Shown here one piece after another: positions 11,752-20,392 of a stretch of DNA of 64,000 bases. The DNA is from Streptomyces xanthii (GTDB taxonomy: Bacteria > Actinomycetota > Actinomycetes > Streptomycetales > Streptomycetaceae), in assembly GCF_014621695.1 (NCBI RefSeq), contig NZ_CP061281.1:682001-746000 (forward strand). Reading direction: 5' to 3'. The notes under the pieces were generated by a model. The model saw only the letters and a list, made by a program, of their open reading frames with translations. It did not search any database and had not been told where the DNA came from. A program made the translations under genes and the position numbers. The stretch's first letter is position 1, and the number at the start of each line of letters is the position of its first letter.

Positions 11752-11898
11752 CGTACTCCACGCCGGGCGCCGGTGCAGTGCGGCGCGCAGGTGTGTGATC
11801 GACCGTCATGGGTACCCGGCGCCGCGTCCGAACCCTCGACCCCCGACACCCGCCCATCCCCTCGGCCGCCGGCACGGCGGAAGATTGCGAGGCACGCC

Positions 11899-12339
11899 AT
11901 GACGCACCTGATCAGCGACGTGATGACGGAGGGCGTGATCGCGGTCCGGCCCGACACGCCCCTGACCCAGGCAGCACAGTTGATGCGCGACGAGGACATC
12001 GGCACGGTCATGGTCACCGACGGCGGACGCCTCCTCGGACTGATCACCGACCGGGACATCGCCCTGCGCGCGGTGGCCGACGGCGCGGACCCCCGCGTGG
12101 TCGAGGTCGCCGATCTGTGCACGACGGACCCCGTGTGCGTGAGCCCCGAGGAGGAGACCGCCCGCGCGGTCGCCCTGATGCGACAGCACTCCGTCCGGCG
12201 ACTGCCCGTGACGAGCGGAGGCCGGCCCGTCGGCATGGCCAGCCTCGGCGACCTGGCCGAGACGCACGACCCCGAGTCGGCGCTCGGCGAGATCAGCAAG
12301 GTCTCCCCCACGCCCGACCAGGGCTCCGCCCCGCACTGA
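11899..12339 (+). CDS. Tandem CBS-domain protein
   Basis: The 146-residue protein consists of two CBS motifs. The first is ISDVMTEGVIAVRPDTPL...LLGLITDRDIALRAVADG (about residues 4-60), the second VADLCTTDPVCVSPEEETARA...PVGMASLGDLAE (about 70-130). Stand-alone CBS pairs of this type bind adenine nucleotides and modulate partner proteins. ATG 11899 follows a GAGG motif by six bases. It may be transcribed with the upstream decarboxylase, although a gap of 147 bases leaves room for its own promoter. Confidence 0.88.
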   Translation: MTHLISDVMTEGVIAVRPDTPLTQAAQLMRDEDIGTVMVTDGGRLLGLITDRDIALRAVADGADPRVVEVADLCTTDPVCVSPEEETARAVALMRQHSVRRLPVTSGGRPVGMASLGDLAETHDPESALGEISKVSPTPDQGSAPH

Positions 12340-12370
12340 GCGTCGCCGTCCCGATCGTGAGGAGCGACCG

Positions 12371-12474
12371 ATGACCGACCCCGAACGGCCGGCGGTGCGG
12401 GCATGACCGGCGTGCGCAGGCCCCCCGTCCCGCTCGGCGCCGCCTTGCCGAGTCCCCACCGACCAAGGGCGTGA
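12371..12474 (+). CDS. Two overlapping tiny ORFs (11 and 23 codons), possible leader peptides
   Basis: ATG 12371 opens an 11-codon frame (MTDPERPAVRA) with GAGGAGC well placed upstream. Its TGA (12404-12406) overlaps ATG 12403, which opens a 23-codon frame (MTGVRRPPVPLGAALPSPHR...) ending at 12474, six bases before the SsgA-like start. The strong ribosome site with an ATGA junction is the same coupling seen in real operons here. Coding status is unproven; alternatives are a leader peptide or the remnant of a gene. Confidence 0.3.
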
Positions 12475-12480
12475 TCCGCC

Positions 12481-12930
12481 GTGTCCGAACCCCTCACCCA
12501 CGTGTCGGTGCATCCGCACCGGACCGCCACCCTCCTCCACGACGCCGTGCTGCTCCGGGACGGGCTGCGTCCGCTGCCCCTGGGCCTCGAACTGCACTAC
12601 ACCTCGCTGGACCCCTTCGCCGTCCGCGTCACGCTGGAGGTGGAGGGGGCGCAGGTCCGCTGGGTCCTGTCGCGGGAGACGCTCCTGCTCGCCCGCAGCC
12701 GGCGCACGGGGACCGGCGAGGTGGCCGCCTGGCCCGTGCCCGGCGCGGCCGACGCGCCGCCCGCGCTGCGGATCCGGCTCGGTCCGGTCGAGGGCTGCGC
12801 CGTGGTGGAGACGGAGCGCGACGTGGTGTCCGAGTGGCTGGACGTCACGGCGCGGCTGGTCCCGCCGGGCGAGGAGTCGTCGCACATCGACTGGGACGGC
12901 TTTCTCACCGGCCTCTCCGACGACGCCTGA
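12481..12930 (+). CDS. SsgA-like sporulation/cell-division protein (SALP)
   Basis: SsgA-like proteins control septum placement and peptidoglycan remodelling in actinomycete sporulation. The 149-residue product has family length and pattern: LELHYTSLDPFAVRVTLEV near the N-terminus, then VRWVLSRETLLLA and, at the C-terminus, DWDGFLTGL. The start is GTG 12481. Which paralogue (SsgA to SsgG) it matches cannot be judged without alignment; it lacks the neighbours I would expect for ssgA or ssgB. Two tiny coupled ORFs lie immediately upstream. Confidence 0.85.
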   Translation: MSEPLTHVSVHPHRTATLLHDAVLLRDGLRPLPLGLELHYTSLDPFAVRVTLEVEGAQVRWVLSRETLLLARSRRTGTGEVAAWPVPGAADAPPALRIRLGPVEGCAVVETERDVVSEWLDVTARLVPPGEESSHIDWDGFLTGLSDDA

Positions 12931-12994
12931 CGCGCCTCCCGCGCCCGCCCGCCGTCGGATGGAAGAGTTCACCCACCCGTACAAGGAGCGCGAC

Positions 12995-13366
12995 ATGCCT
13001 GTTGCCCGGTACTGCCTGGTCGCCGTGGACTGTCCCGACCCCGCCGCACTGGCCGGCTTCTACGCCGCGCTGCTCGGCGGCGAGGTCCGGCAGGACGGTG
13101 AGGACTGGTACGACCTGTACGCGCCCGGCGACCACCGCATCGCCTTCCAGCGCGCCGCGGGCCACCGACCGCCCGAGTGGCCCCGCGCCGACGAGAACTC
13201 CCAGCAGCTGCATCTGGACCTGAAGGTCGACGACATGGCGGACGCCGAGGCGCAGGTCCTGGCCCTGGGCGGCATGCCGCTGGACCTGGACGACGAGGAC
13301 GGCAAGCGCGGCTTCCGGGTGTACGCGGATCCGGCCGGGCATCCGTTCTGCCTGGTCCGCGCCTGA
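12995..13366 (+). CDS. VOC-superfamily (glyoxalase/bleomycin-resistance-like) protein
   Basis: The 123-residue single-module VOC protein opens with ARYCLVAVDCPDPAALAGFY, continues with QQLHLDLKVDDMADAEA and ends with RVYADPAGHPFCLVR, the conserved last strand. Usual metal positions (His in QLHLD and a terminal acidic residue) are only partly conserved, so catalysis is uncertain. ATG 12995 is chosen over 12959 because AAGGAG sits about seven bases before it. It ends seven bases before the Mrp operon, probably by chance. Confidence 0.8.
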   Translation: MPVARYCLVAVDCPDPAALAGFYAALLGGEVRQDGEDWYDLYAPGDHRIAFQRAAGHRPPEWPRADENSQQLHLDLKVDDMADAEAQVLALGGMPLDLDDEDGKRGFRVYADPAGHPFCLVRA

Positions 13367-13373
13367 GCCGCCG

Positions 13374-13556
13374 ATGGACGGACGGCTGGGCGCCGGCGCG
13401 GAGTTCCTGGCCTGGTGGGCGGTGCTCGTCGTGCTGTGGCTGGTGCTGGTGAGCACCGTCGACGTGCTGGAGCTGGTCGTGGGCGTGTGCTGCGCCGCGG
13501 CGGGCGCCCTGGCGGCGACGGCGGCGCGGCGCGCGGCGCGTGAGGAGCCCCGGTGA
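13374..13556 (+). CDS. Short MrpE-like subunit of Na+/H+ antiporter
   Basis: A 60-residue protein with two hydrophobic helices (FLAWWAVLVVLWLVLV and VVGVCCAAAGALAATAA) opens the Mrp operon. Its place in the operon and the WLVLVSTVDVLELVVG pattern resemble the N-terminal membrane part of MrpE/MnhE, but full-length MrpE is about 160 residues and has a C-terminal domain that is missing here. It overlaps the next gene by four bases (GTGA), so the frame is likely real. Whether it is a minimal or a degenerate subunit is unclear. Confidence 0.6.
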   Translation: MDGRLGAGAEFLAWWAVLVVLWLVLVSTVDVLELVVGVCCAAAGALAATAARRAAREEPR

Positions 13557-14032
13557 ACGCGTGGTCCGCGTGCGGCGCCGCGCTCCTGGCCTTCGGAATG
13601 CTGCCGGTGATCTGGCGCGTCTCGGTCGGCCCGCTGTCCGGGCGGCTGCTGGCCCAGAACGCGGGGAGCACGGTCGTCGCCCTGGCGTTCCTGCTGCTGG
13701 CACAGGGCTACGGGCGGCCCTCGTACGTGGATCTGTCGCTGGTCCTGAGCCTGCTCGGACCGGTCGGCACGCTGGTGTGCGTGCGGCTGCTCGACGACGA
13801 CCTGAAGGACGGCTCGCCGCGCGGGAGCACGGCCGTGACGGTGGGGTGTGTCGCCGCCGCGGCTGCGGTGACGGCCGCCGTGTGCGCGGCCACGCCGCCC
13901 GGCCGGGCGCTGGTGGAGGCGCTCCTGATCGGTGTGCTGGTGGCGGTCGGCAATGTCGTCGCGACGCGTGCCCTGTCGGTGGGCGTGGTGCGGGAGCCGG
14001 GCGCGGAGCGGGAAGGCGGTGGGGCGCGGTGA
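13553..14032 (+). CDS. mrpF: MrpF-like subunit fused to a short MrpG-like segment
   Basis: The first 85 or so residues match MrpF: three helices with RVSVGPLSGRLLAQNAGSTV and the acidic YVDLSLVLSLLGPVGTL motif found in this subunit. After a charged linker (DDDLKDGSPRG) come two further helices (about residues 100-145), in the position and with the approximate topology of MrpG, but without its usual length. The gene begins at GTG 13553 and its TGA overlaps the next GTG. The MrpF part is confident; the MrpG reading is an inference from topology. Confidence 0.75.
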   Translation: MNAWSACGAALLAFGMLPVIWRVSVGPLSGRLLAQNAGSTVVALAFLLLAQGYGRPSYVDLSLVLSLLGPVGTLVCVRLLDDDLKDGSPRGSTAVTVGCVAAAAAVTAAVCAATPPGRALVEALLIGVLVAVGNVVATRALSVGVVREPGAEREGGGAR

Positions 14033-14307
14033 ACGGCGACGAGGTGCTGATCGCGGTGTGTCTCGTCCTGGTGGCGGTGTCCGCGACGGTCGCGGTCGCG
14101 GTGCGGGAGCCGGCCCGGCAGGCCCTGGTGCTGTCGGTGCTCGGCCTCGCGCTGGCCGCGCTGTTCACGGTGCTCCAGGCGCCGGACGTGGCGCTGTCCC
14201 AACTGGCCGTGGGCTCCGCGCTGACCCCGCTGCTGATCCTGCTGTCGGTGCGCAAGGTCCGCCGCCGCGGGCGCCGCACGGGCGAGGACGAGGAGGCGGG
14301 GCGGTGA
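14029..14307 (+). CDS. MbhD/DUF4040-like antiporter subunit (MrpA C-terminal module)
   Basis: The 92-residue protein has three helices and the signature LQAPDVALSQLAVGSALTPL, characteristic of the MbhD/DUF4040 module that forms part of the C-terminus of full-length MrpA. Here it is a separate polypeptide. GTG 14029 overlaps the upstream stop and its own TGA overlaps the next GTG (14304). It contributes to the membrane-embedded ion path in the Mrp and Mbh complexes. Confidence 0.82.
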   Translation: MNGDEVLIAVCLVLVAVSATVAVAVREPARQALVLSVLGLALAALFTVLQAPDVALSQLAVGSALTPLLILLSVRKVRRRGRRTGEDEEAGR

Positions 14308-15059
14308 GCCACACGCTGCGGCGGTGGATCCTCGCGCTCGGCGTCGCGGGCCTGGCCGCGCTGTTCACCGCCGCGTTCCTGGAACTCCCCGACTTCGGCC
14401 GGGGCGGGCACCCGTACGGCGACCGGTCGGTCGCGGAGTCCCTCGGGCGCCACACGGCGAACGTGGTGTCGGCGGTCAACTTCGACCAGCGGTCCTTCGA
14501 CACCCTGGGCGAGGAGTCGATCCTCTTCACCGCCGTGCTCGGGACGGTCGTCCTGTTGCGTCAGACCCGTGACGAGGACCGGCTGCCGCCCCGGCCCGCG
14601 CGGGTCGACCCCTGGGTGCGGCGCTACGCGCTGGCGCTGCTGCCGGTGGCGCTGGTGTCGGGCCTGTACGTCGTCGCCCACGGGCAGTTGAGCCCGGGCG
14701 GCGGCTTCCAGGGTGGTGTCATCGTCGCCACGGCCGTGCACCTGCTGTACATCGGGGTGGACTACCGGGCGCTCGAACGCGTCCGGCCCGTCGGCCCGTA
14801 CGAGGTGGGGGACGCGGTCGGTGAGGCGGCCTATCTGCTGCTCGGCGTGGCCGGTCTCGTCGCCGGGGCCTCCTTCCTGGCGAACACGCTGCCGTACGGC
14901 ACGTTCAACACGCTGGCCTCGGGCGGCACCGTGCCGCTGCTGAACGCGGCGGTCGGCATCGAGGTGGCCAGCGCCGTCGTCGTTCTGGTGAGCCGCTTCC
15001 TGGACCAGGCGGTGGAGATCACCGACGCCGACGGGGCCGGGGAGGAAGCCGCCCGATGA
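14304..15059 (+). CDS. mrpB: MbhE-MrpB fusion subunit
   Basis: The 251-residue membrane protein combines an MbhE-like N-terminal part (one helix, then HTANVVSAVNFDQRSFDTLG, normally found at the MrpA C-terminus) with a full MrpB/MnhB domain from about residue 95. The MrpB part shows the diagnostic SPGGGFQGGVIVA motif in the second half, and ends with LASGGTVPLLNAAVGIEVAS. Its stop codon overlaps the next ATG. Together with the preceding gene it supplies what is normally the C-terminal end of MrpA. Confidence 0.9.
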   Translation: MSHTLRRWILALGVAGLAALFTAAFLELPDFGRGGHPYGDRSVAESLGRHTANVVSAVNFDQRSFDTLGEESILFTAVLGTVVLLRQTRDEDRLPPRPARVDPWVRRYALALLPVALVSGLYVVAHGQLSPGGGFQGGVIVATAVHLLYIGVDYRALERVRPVGPYEVGDAVGEAAYLLLGVAGLVAGASFLANTLPYGTFNTLASGGTVPLLNAAVGIEVASAVVVLVSRFLDQAVEITDADGAGEEAAR

Positions 15060-15406
15060 TGCACGTCCTGCCCTACGTCGTGTCCGGCTGGATCTTCCTG
15101 GTCGGCTGCTACGGCCTCGCGACCAGCCGGCATCTCGTGCACGCCGTCGGCTGTCTCTCGGTGTGCCAGGTTGCCACGTACGTGCTGCTGCTCGCCGTCG
15201 GCTACCGCGAGGGCGGCACCGCGCCGGTCCACTCCGATCTGCGTCCGCACTCCCGGCCGCTCGTCGACCCCGTGGTCCAGGCACTCGCCCTCACCGACGT
15301 GGTCGTGGGCGCCACCGTCACCGCGCTGCTGCTCGCGCTCGCCATCCAGGTCGCCAAGCACCACGGGACCGCCGACCCGGACGAGCTGTCGGAGCTGCGC
15401 GGATGA
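15056..15406 (+). CDS. mrpC: Na+/H+ antiporter subunit MrpC
   Basis: The 116-residue, three-helix protein matches MrpC/MnhC, a NuoK homologue. DPVVQALALTDVVVGATVTALLLAL is the family's conserved third helix, in which the PxxQALxLTxIVI pattern is typical. It overlaps mrpB and mrpD by four bases on each side (ATGA), implying fixed stoichiometry through coupled translation. Confidence 0.93.
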   Translation: MMHVLPYVVSGWIFLVGCYGLATSRHLVHAVGCLSVCQVATYVLLLAVGYREGGTAPVHSDLRPHSRPLVDPVVQALALTDVVVGATVTALLLALAIQVAKHHGTADPDELSELRG

Positions 15407-17148
15407 GCCGTCTGCTGCCGCTGGTCGTGGCGGGGCCGCTGCTCGGCGCCGCGTTCCTCGTCGCCTTCGGCCGGCTGCTGCCGCGGATCGCCACGGACGC
15501 GGTGGCCGCCGTCGTGGCGGCCGGCACGACGGCGCTGTCCGTCCTCCTGCTGACCCGGTCCTCGCCCGTCGCGACGGAGTGGGTCGGCGGCTGGGAGCCG
15601 GTCGCGGGGCGGAGCGTGGGCATCGTCCTCGTCGGCGACGCGGCCGGTACCGGACTGGCCACGCTCGTCTGTCTGCTGACGGTGGCCGTGCTCGTCTACT
15701 CCTGGCGCTACTTCGAGGAGGTCCCGCACAAGAACCCCGGCGCGTTCCCCGCGCTCGTGCTGCTCTTCCAGGCGGGCATGTGCGGCTTCTCGCTGACCGG
15801 GGACCTGTTCGACGCGTTCGTCTTCTTCGAGCTGATGGGCGTCGCCGCGTACGCGCTGACCGGCTACCGGGTGGAGGATTCCAAGGCCGTCCAGGGCGCC
15901 CTCACCTTCGGGGTCCTCAACTCCCTGGGCGCGTACGCGACGTTGATGGGCATCGGGCTGCTGTACGCGCGCACGGGCGAGCTGGGCATGCGGCAGATCG
16001 GGGCGCGCCTGGACGGCCAGGGGCCGGCGGACGCGCTGGTCGTGACCGCGTTCGTGCTGGTGGCGAGCGGGCTGCTGGTGAAGGCGGCGGCCGTCCCGTT
16101 CCATTTCTGGCTGCCCGACGCGCACGCGGTGGCGCCGAGTCCGGTGTGCATGCTGCTGTCCGGGGTCATGGTCGAGCTGGGTGTGTACGGGGTGTGGCGC
16201 GTGCACACGTTCGTGTTCGCGGGGCCGGGCGGGGTGCCGTCCGCCGATGTGGGCCTGTGTCTGGTCGTGCTGGGCTCGGTGACCGCCGTACTGGGCGCGC
16301 TGCTGTGCTGGCAGCAGCACCATCTCAAGCGGCTGCTCGCGTACTCGACGATCGCGCACACCGGGCTCTTTCTCGTCGGGGTCGGGCTGCTGCGCCCCGA
16401 ATCGACCGCCGGGGTCGCCCTGTACGTCGTCGGCCATGCCGGCGCCAAGGCCGCCCTGTTCGCCTGCACGGGCATCCTGCTCGACCGGTACGGGAGCGTG
16501 GACGAGCACGAGCTGTTCGGCCGGGCGACCGGGCTGCGGCTGGTCGGCGTGCTCTACACGGTGGCGGCCCTCGCGCTCGCGGGGCTGCCGCCTTTCGGCA
16601 CGGCGCTCGGCAAGGGCACGGTCGAGGAGGCCTCGGGGTTCGCGGGGACGATGCTGTTCACGGTGGTCTCCGCGCTCACCGGCGCGGCGGTGCTGCGGGT
16701 CGCGGCGCGCGTCTTCCGGGGCCTCGGGCCGCGCCCGCGCCGGGCGTCGGAGCAGGAGACGAAGGGCGGTGACGAGGAGCCCGAGACCCGGGGACGGCTG
16801 TCGCGGGTGCCGCTGCCGATGGTGGCGGTGCCCGTGGCGCTGCTGGCCGGGTCGCTCGCCTTGGGGGCCTGGCCGGGGCTCGGCGAGCGGGCCGGTGCCG
16901 GGTTCGGCGGCCCCCCGGAGCTCGCCCCGCACTGGACGCTCGCCTCGGTCCTGACGGGCCTCGTGTCGGTGGCGTGCGCGGCCGGCTGCGCCGTCCTGGC
17001 CCTGCGCCGGGACACGCCTCAGGAGCCGTACGCGTGGACGGAGCCGCTGCGCCGGCTGCACTCGGGGCACATCGGGGACTACGTGGCGTGGTTCGTGCTC
17101 GGCGTCGCTCTCCTCGGCGCGCTGGCGTTCTCCGGTTCCCTGCTCTGA
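15403..17148 (+). CDS. mrpD: Proton-translocating antiporter subunit MrpD
   Basis: This 581-residue, roughly 14-helix protein belongs to the NuoM/NuoN-like antiporter family. Visible family features include DAFVFFELMGVAAYALTGY with the conserved membrane glutamate, LLVKAAAVPFHFWLPDAHA with the Lys and the HFWLPDAH loop, and HHLKRLLAYSTIAHTG. A variable hydrophilic loop with Arg/Glu (about residues 440-465) precedes the last helices. It is the only large antiporter-like subunit in the operon; no MrpA N-terminal domain is encoded. It is the last gene of the block. Confidence 0.93.
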   Translation: MSRLLPLVVAGPLLGAAFLVAFGRLLPRIATDAVAAVVAAGTTALSVLLLTRSSPVATEWVGGWEPVAGRSVGIVLVGDAAGTGLATLVCLLTVAVLVYSWRYFEEVPHKNPGAFPALVLLFQAGMCGFSLTGDLFDAFVFFELMGVAAYALTGYRVEDSKAVQGALTFGVLNSLGAYATLMGIGLLYARTGELGMRQIGARLDGQGPADALVVTAFVLVASGLLVKAAAVPFHFWLPDAHAVAPSPVCMLLSGVMVELGVYGVWRVHTFVFAGPGGVPSADVGLCLVVLGSVTAVLGALLCWQQHHLKRLLAYSTIAHTGLFLVGVGLLRPESTAGVALYVVGHAGAKAALFACTGILLDRYGSVDEHELFGRATGLRLVGVLYTVAALALAGLPPFGTALGKGTVEEASGFAGTMLFTVVSALTGAAVLRVAARVFRGLGPRPRRASEQETKGGDEEPETRGRLSRVPLPMVAVPVALLAGSLALGAWPGLGERAGAGFGGPPELAPHWTLASVLTGLVSVACAAGCAVLALRRDTPQEPYAWTEPLRRLHSGHIGDYVAWFVLGVALLGALAFSGSLL

Positions 17149-17260
17149 TCGGGGGGCTCGCGCGGTCGGTGCGGATCGGTGCCTTTGCGTGACCTGAGGG
17201 TGGGTACCCGGCGGTCCCCGGCGAGGGTGTCCGATCCGACGACGCGAGGACGGTGTCCGT

Positions 17261-20200
17261 ATGCACGCATCCCAGGCCGCGCCGGCCGGCCTCCGCGGCC
17301 TCGAGTCCGCGTTGCGCGAGACGGTCGCGGGTGAGGTCCGCTTCGACGCGGGCAGCCGGGGCGCGTACTCCACGGACGGCTCGAACTACCGCCAGGTGCC
17401 GATCGGGGTCGTCGTGCCGCGTTCCGTGGAGGACGGGGCGCGGGCGGTCGGGGTGTGCGCGCGGTTCGGGGCTCCCGTGCTCTCGCGCGGCGGCGGCACC
17501 AGCCTGGCGGGGCAGGCGACGAACGCCGCGGTGGTCCTCGACTGGACCAAGTACTGCGACGCGCTGGCCTCGGTCGATCCGCGGGCCCGTACGTGCGTGG
17601 TGGAGCCCGGGATCGTCCTGGACACGCTCAACGGGCGGCTCGCGGAGCACGGGCTGCGGTTCGGCCCCGAGCCCGCCACGCACACTCACTGCACGCTCGG
17701 CGGGATGATCGGGAACAACTCGTGCGGCGCGTCGGCGCAGGCCTACGGCAAGACCGCGGACAACGTGCGCCGGCTCGAGGTCCTGACGGCGGACGGCACC
17801 CGCATGTGGGTGGGTCCGGCCGGCCGGGCCGAGCGCGCCCGGATCGCCGCCGGGGGCGGGCGCCGGGCGGAGATCCACGCGGGTCTCGAACGGCTCCGGG
17901 ACACGTATCTGGCGGACATCCGCCGCTCCTTCCCCGACATCCCGCGCCGGGTGTCGGGCTACAACCTCGACGCGCTGCTGCCCGAGAACGGCTTCGACGT
18001 GGCGAAGGCCCTGGTCGGCAGCGAGGGCACGCTCGTGACGGTGCTGCGCGCCGAGCTGGACCTGGTCCCCGTGCCGCCCTGCCAGTCCCTGCTCGTCCTC
18101 GGCTACGAGGACATCTGCCGGGCCGCCGACGAGGTGCCCGAACTGCTGCGGCACTGCTCCCCCGCCCAACTGGAGGCGCTCGACGGCCGCATGGCCGAGC
18201 TGATGCGCGAGGAGGGCGCCCACCTCGACGCGCTCGACGCCCTCCCGGCGGGCGACAGCTGGCTGATGCTGCAGTTCGCCGGAGACACCCGCGAGGAGGT
18301 CGACGAGCAGGCCTACGCGCTGCTGCGGGATCTGGGCCGCGGCGAGGACGACGACACCGTCGCTTTCTCGGACGAGCCGGAGCGCGAGCACCGCATGCTG
18401 AAGGCGCGGGAGGCCGGGCTCGGGGTGACGGCCCGCCCGCCCGACGACCGGGAGACGTGGGAGGGCTGGGAGGACTCGGCGGTGCCGCCCGACCGGCTCG
18501 GCGCCTATCTCCGCGACCTGAAGAGCCTGTTCGCCGAGTTCGGCTACGACCACCCGTCGCTGTACGGGCACTTCGGGCACGGCTGTGTGCACACGCGGAT
18601 CCCGTTCGACCTGCGCGGCGCGGGCGGGATCGCGGACTTCCGCCGGTTCCTGGAGCGCGCCGCCGACCTCGTCGTGTCGTACGGCGGTTCGCTGTCCGGG
18701 GAGCACGGGGACGGGCAGGCGCGGGGCGAACTGCTGACGCGGATGTTCGGGGAGCGGATCGTCGCCGCGTTCGGCGAGCTCAAGGCGCTGTTCGATCCGG
18801 ACGGACTGATGAACCCGGGCAAGGTCGTCGACCCGCGGCCGGTCGACGGTCAGCTCCGCCTGGGTTCCGCGTGGCGCCCCGCGGACCCGGAGACCCGCTT
18901 CGCGTACCCCGACGACGAGCACTCCTTCGGGCGGGCCGTCCTGCGCTGTGTCGGCATCGGCAACTGCCGCAGCGCGCACGGCGGCGTCATGTGTCCCTCG
19001 TACCGTGCGACGAAGGAGGAGGAGCACTCCACGCGCGGCCGGGCCCGGCTCCTGTTCGAGATGCTGGACGGGCACGCGGACTCGGCGATCATGGACGGCT
19101 GGCGGTCGACGGAGGTCCGTGACGCGCTGGATCTGTGCCTGTCCTGCAAGGGCTGCCGCTCGGACTGCCCGACCGGCGTCGACATGGCCACGTACAAGGC
19201 CGAGTTCCTCTCGCACCACTACGCGGGACGGCTGCGTCCGATGGCGCACTACTCCCTGGGCTGGCTCCCGGTGTGGGCGCGTCTGGCCCGGCTGTCGCCG
19301 CCGCTGGTCAACGCGGCGCTGCACGCCCCCGGTCTCGCCCGGGCCGGCAAGCGCCTCGCCGGTGTCGACACCGCCCGGCCCGCGCCGGTCTTCGCGCGGC
19401 GCACGTTCACGCAGGCGTGGCGGGAGCGGGGCGGCCCGGCGCCGGACCCGGCCGATCCGCGCACGGTGGTGCTGTGGCCCGACACGTTCACCGACTCCTT
19501 CCATCCGGCGATCGCGCACGCGGCCGTCCGGGTCCTGGCGGACGCGGGCTTCCGGGTCGCGGTGCCCGAGCGGCCGGTGTGCTGCGGGCTGACCTGGATC
19601 TCCACCGGCCAACTGGGCGTGGCGCAACGGGTGTTGCGACATACGCTCGACGTCCTGCGCCCCTACGTCGAGGCGGGCACCCCGGTCGTCGGCCTGGAGC
19701 CGTCCTGCGCGGCCGTCTTCCGGTCCGACGCCCCCGAGCTGCTGCCCGGTGACGAGGACGTGCGGCGCCTGGCCGGTCGGTTCCGGACGTTCGCCGAGCA
19801 GATGGTGGACCACGCCCCGGGCTGGCGGCCGCCGGCCCTGAACCGGCGGGCCACCGTACAGACGCACTGCCACCAGCACGCGGTCCTGGGCGACGACGCC
19901 GACCGCGAACTGATGCGCCGCGCCCATCTCCTGGCCGACATCCTCGACGAGGGCTGCTGCGGGCTCGCCGGGAACTTCGGCTTCGAGCGCGGCCATCACG
20001 AGGTGTCCGCGGCGGTCGCGGAGCAGGGGGTGCTGCCCGCCGTGCGCGCCGCCTCCCCCGGCAGCCTGCTGCTCGCCGACGGGTTCAGCTGCCGTACGCA
20101 GATCGAGCAGGGCGGCACCGGGCGGCGGGCGCTGCACCTGGCCGAGGTCCTCGCGCTGGGCCTGGACGGGAACCTGCCGAGCGAGCGCCCCGAGCGGCTC

Positions 20201-20317
20201 GCCGACCGGCCGTCCGGACCCTCCCCGGCGGCCCGCCGGGCCCCGGCCGTCGCGGCGGGCGCGCTCGCCGCGGGTGCGGGCCTCGCGGGGGCCCGGATGC
20301 TGCGCCGCCGCCCCTGA
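17261..20317 (+). CDS. FAD-binding and (Fe-S)-binding oxidoreductase (GlcD-GlcF type fusion)
   Basis: A 1018-residue flavoprotein of the D-lactate/D-2-hydroxyacid dehydrogenase type. Residues about 25-260 form the FAD_binding_4 (PCMH) domain: VLSRGGGTSLAGQATN and THCTLGGMIGNNSCG. A FAD-oxidase C domain follows (HFGHGCVHTRIPFD, GGSLSGEHGDGQARG). Iron-sulfur motifs come next (CVGIGNC and CLSCKGCRSDCPTG), then two CCG-type heterodisulfide-reductase-like motifs (RPVCCGLTW and EGCCGLAGNF). A short hydrophobic stretch ends the protein (AAGALAAGAGLAGARML). It oxidises a 2-hydroxy acid and passes electrons to a quinone or protein acceptor; the substrate cannot be read from sequence. Confidence 0.88.
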   Translation: MHASQAAPAGLRGLESALRETVAGEVRFDAGSRGAYSTDGSNYRQVPIGVVVPRSVEDGARAVGVCARFGAPVLSRGGGTSLAGQATNAAVVLDWTKYCDALASVDPRARTCVVEPGIVLDTLNGRLAEHGLRFGPEPATHTHCTLGGMIGNNSCGASAQAYGKTADNVRRLEVLTADGTRMWVGPAGRAERARIAAGGGRRAEIHAGLERLRDTYLADIRRSFPDIPRRVSGYNLDALLPENGFDVAKALVGSEGTLVTVLRAELDLVPVPPCQSLLVLGYEDICRAADEVPELLRHCSPAQLEALDGRMAELMREEGAHLDALDALPAGDSWLMLQFAGDTREEVDEQAYALLRDLGRGEDDDTVAFSDEPEREHRMLKAREAGLGVTARPPDDRETWEGWEDSAVPPDRLGAYLRDLKSLFAEFGYDHPSLYGHFGHGCVHTRIPFDLRGAGGIADFRRFLERAADLVVSYGGSLSGEHGDGQARGELLTRMFGERIVAAFGELKALFDPDGLMNPGKVVDPRPVDGQLRLGSAWRPADPETRFAYPDDEHSFGRAVLRCVGIGNCRSAHGGVMCPSYRATKEEEHSTRGRARLLFEMLDGHADSAIMDGWRSTEVRDALDLCLSCKGCRSDCPTGVDMATYKAEFLSHHYAGRLRPMAHYSLGWLPVWARLARLSPPLVNAALHAPGLARAGKRLAGVDTARPAPVFARRTFTQAWRERGGPAPDPADPRTVVLWPDTFTDSFHPAIAHAAVRVLADAGFRVAVPERPVCCGLTWISTGQLGVAQRVLRHTLDVLRPYVEAGTPVVGLEPSCAAVFRSDAPELLPGDEDVRRLAGRFRTFAEQMVDHAPGWRPPALNRRATVQTHCHQHAVLGDDADRELMRRAHLLADILDEGCCGLAGNFGFERGHHEVSAAVAEQGVLPAVRAASPGSLLLADGFSCRTQIEQGGTGRRALHLAEVLALGLDGNLPSERPERLADRPSGPSPAARRAPAVAAGALAAGAGLAGARMLRRRP

Positions 20318-20392
20318 TCCGGCCCGCCGGACCTCGGGTCCGGCCCGGACCGCACCTGACCTCACCGGACCTCATAGGAAAGGACCGTTCTC

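Noticed and set aside
16676..20365. 1229-codon frame antisense to the FAD/Fe-S dehydrogenase
   Set aside because: Low-complexity Arg/Ala/Gly translation without domain features; the sense strand encodes all expected FAD and Fe-S motifs.
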